Assembly: GCF_023015865.1 (NCBI RefSeq)
Contig: NZ_JALKBC010000018.1
Coordinates: 2,181-66,180 of the forward strand
Origin: Arenibacter sp. F26102
GTDB taxonomy: Bacteria; Bacteroidota; Bacteroidia; Flavobacteriales; Flavobacteriaceae
DNA length: 64,000 nt
Reading direction: 5' to 3'
A program made the translations under genes and the position numbers. Below the pieces are notes generated by a model that made no database searches, had not been told where the DNA came from, and was given only the letters and a program-made list of their open reading frames with translations. Each line of letters opens with the position of its first letter. Positions within the stretch are counted from its first letter, which is position 1. Positions 63,444-64,000 of this stretch are shown piece after piece.

Positions 63444-64000
63444 ATGAAGAAAATTTTAATGGTCGCGGTACTGGCAATAGTTATTATCTCCTGTGGAGGC
63501 AGTACTGAAAACACTATGACCGTTACCGGTAATGTAAAGGGTTTAAAAAAAGGAACCTTATACCTGCAATATATTGCAGACACCACCCTAATAACAGTCG
63601 ATTCTCTTGTTGTGGATGGTGATGGCAATTTTTCCTTTTCAACAGAACTGGAAAGCCCAGAGTTGTTCTACCTGTACTTGGACAAAAAGGACAACAATAG
63701 TATTAATGACCGAATTACTTTCTTTGGCGAGCCTGGAAATATAACCATTAATACCAATTGGAACACCTTCGACTTAAATGCCAAGATTGAGGGATCTAAA
63801 AGTAATGAGAAGCTAAAAGAATATCTGGAAGTAATGTCCAAGTTCAATACTAAGAATTTGGAATACGCAAGGTTGAGTATGGATCCCAAAACCCAAAGTG
63901 ACTCCGTTGCTTTTGATTCCCTTCAGAATTTAACCAATAAAAATGTTAAGAGAGGATACCTTTACGCCATTAATTTTGCGCTAAACAATGCAGATTCGTA
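63444..64000 (+). CDS. DUF4369-type lipoprotein (partial, right edge)
   Basis: The first 185 codons of a lipoprotein; the 3' end is outside the window. The signal ends in VIISCGGSTEN. The mature part begins with a beta-rich DUF4369-like module (VTGNVKGLKKGTLYLQYI, then DSLVVDGDGNFSFST). In Bacteroidota this module is usually N-terminal to a TlpA/thioredoxin domain, which would lie beyond the edge. ATG at 63444 is chosen from the signal peptide. Confidence 0.8.
   Translation, partial: MKKILMVAVLAIVIISCGGSTENTMTVTGNVKGLKKGTLYLQYIADTTLITVDSLVVDGDGNFSFSTELESPELFYLYLDKKDNNSINDRITFFGEPGNITINTNWNTFDLNAKIEGSKSNEKLKEYLEVMSKFNTKNLEYARLSMDPKTQSDSVAFDSLQNLTNKNVKRGYLYAINFALNNADS

Noticed and set aside
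1-64000. CRISPR array, prophage or defence island
   Set aside because: No direct-repeat array, phage structural genes, integrase, restriction or toxin-antitoxin genes are seen; gene content is ordinary core genome.

Overview
The window is a piece of the core chromosome of a marine-type Flavobacteriaceae bacterium (phylum Bacteroidota). The evidence is a partial 16S rRNA gene of flavobacterial type, repeated promoters of the Bacteroidota form TTG-N18..20-TAnnTTTG, starts without Shine-Dalgarno sequences, lineage-typical genes (DUF4295 beside rpmG/rpmB, split transketolase, SusC-like TonB receptor, zeaxanthin-type carotenoid genes) and AT-rich DNA. The 16S sequence resembles the Maribacter/Zobellia/Arenibacter group, but genus cannot be fixed by eye.

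Layout. 1-1136: the 5' end of an rRNA operon leaving to the left, with two near-identical tandem promoters, then a GC-rich patch and an AT microsatellite before the thrS promoter. 1137-4445: thrS-infC-rpmI-rplT, with infC apparently starting at a rare AUA codon, closed by a strong terminator. 4495-11316: small EF-hand and YjbQ genes, a Cof phosphatase, then an AraC regulator divergent from a TonB receptor and a DUF4374 surface lipoprotein, which looks like a siderophore-uptake locus. 11610-18838: a leftward block with an exported protein, dnaB, accA, an EamA transporter, an LptF/G permease and tgt. 18924-25101: split transketolase, an outer-membrane barrel, an FKBP lipoprotein with calcium-type repeats, an S4/methyltransferase/phosphoribosyltransferase run, aroK, and tRNA-Lys and tRNA-Leu. 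25200-27971: crtI-crtB-crtZ without a lycopene cyclase. 27984-34983: two tandem TlpA-like proteins (one lacking the CxxC), aconitase, and a folding operon of two SurA-like chaperones plus MoxR.

35067-43586: assorted genes (two serine hydrolases, START-like protein, EamA transporter, TIM-barrel protein, rimO, alpha/beta hydrolase, ftsY). 43628-47428: rpmB-rpmG-DUF4295 operon, cinA-Hpt-FAH operon and a DnaQ-type exonuclease. 47702-53966: E2 acyltransferase, recR, a 0.9-kb gene-free gap, fabH, htpG. 53986-64000: DoxX, MOSC, a secreted unknown, an AraC-alkB pair, a gene-free stretch with a perfect 28-bp palindrome, S1/P1 nuclease, PBP1A, a second Cof phosphatase, a DUF819 membrane protein and a truncated DUF4369-type lipoprotein at the right edge.

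No CRISPR array, prophage, intact insertion sequence or defence island is visible. The points that most deserve follow-up are the AUA start of infC, the two-gene siderophore-type locus, the cysteine-less TlpA twin, the apparent loss of zinc ligands in Tgt, a probably leaderless chaperone operon, and the 28-bp palindrome.
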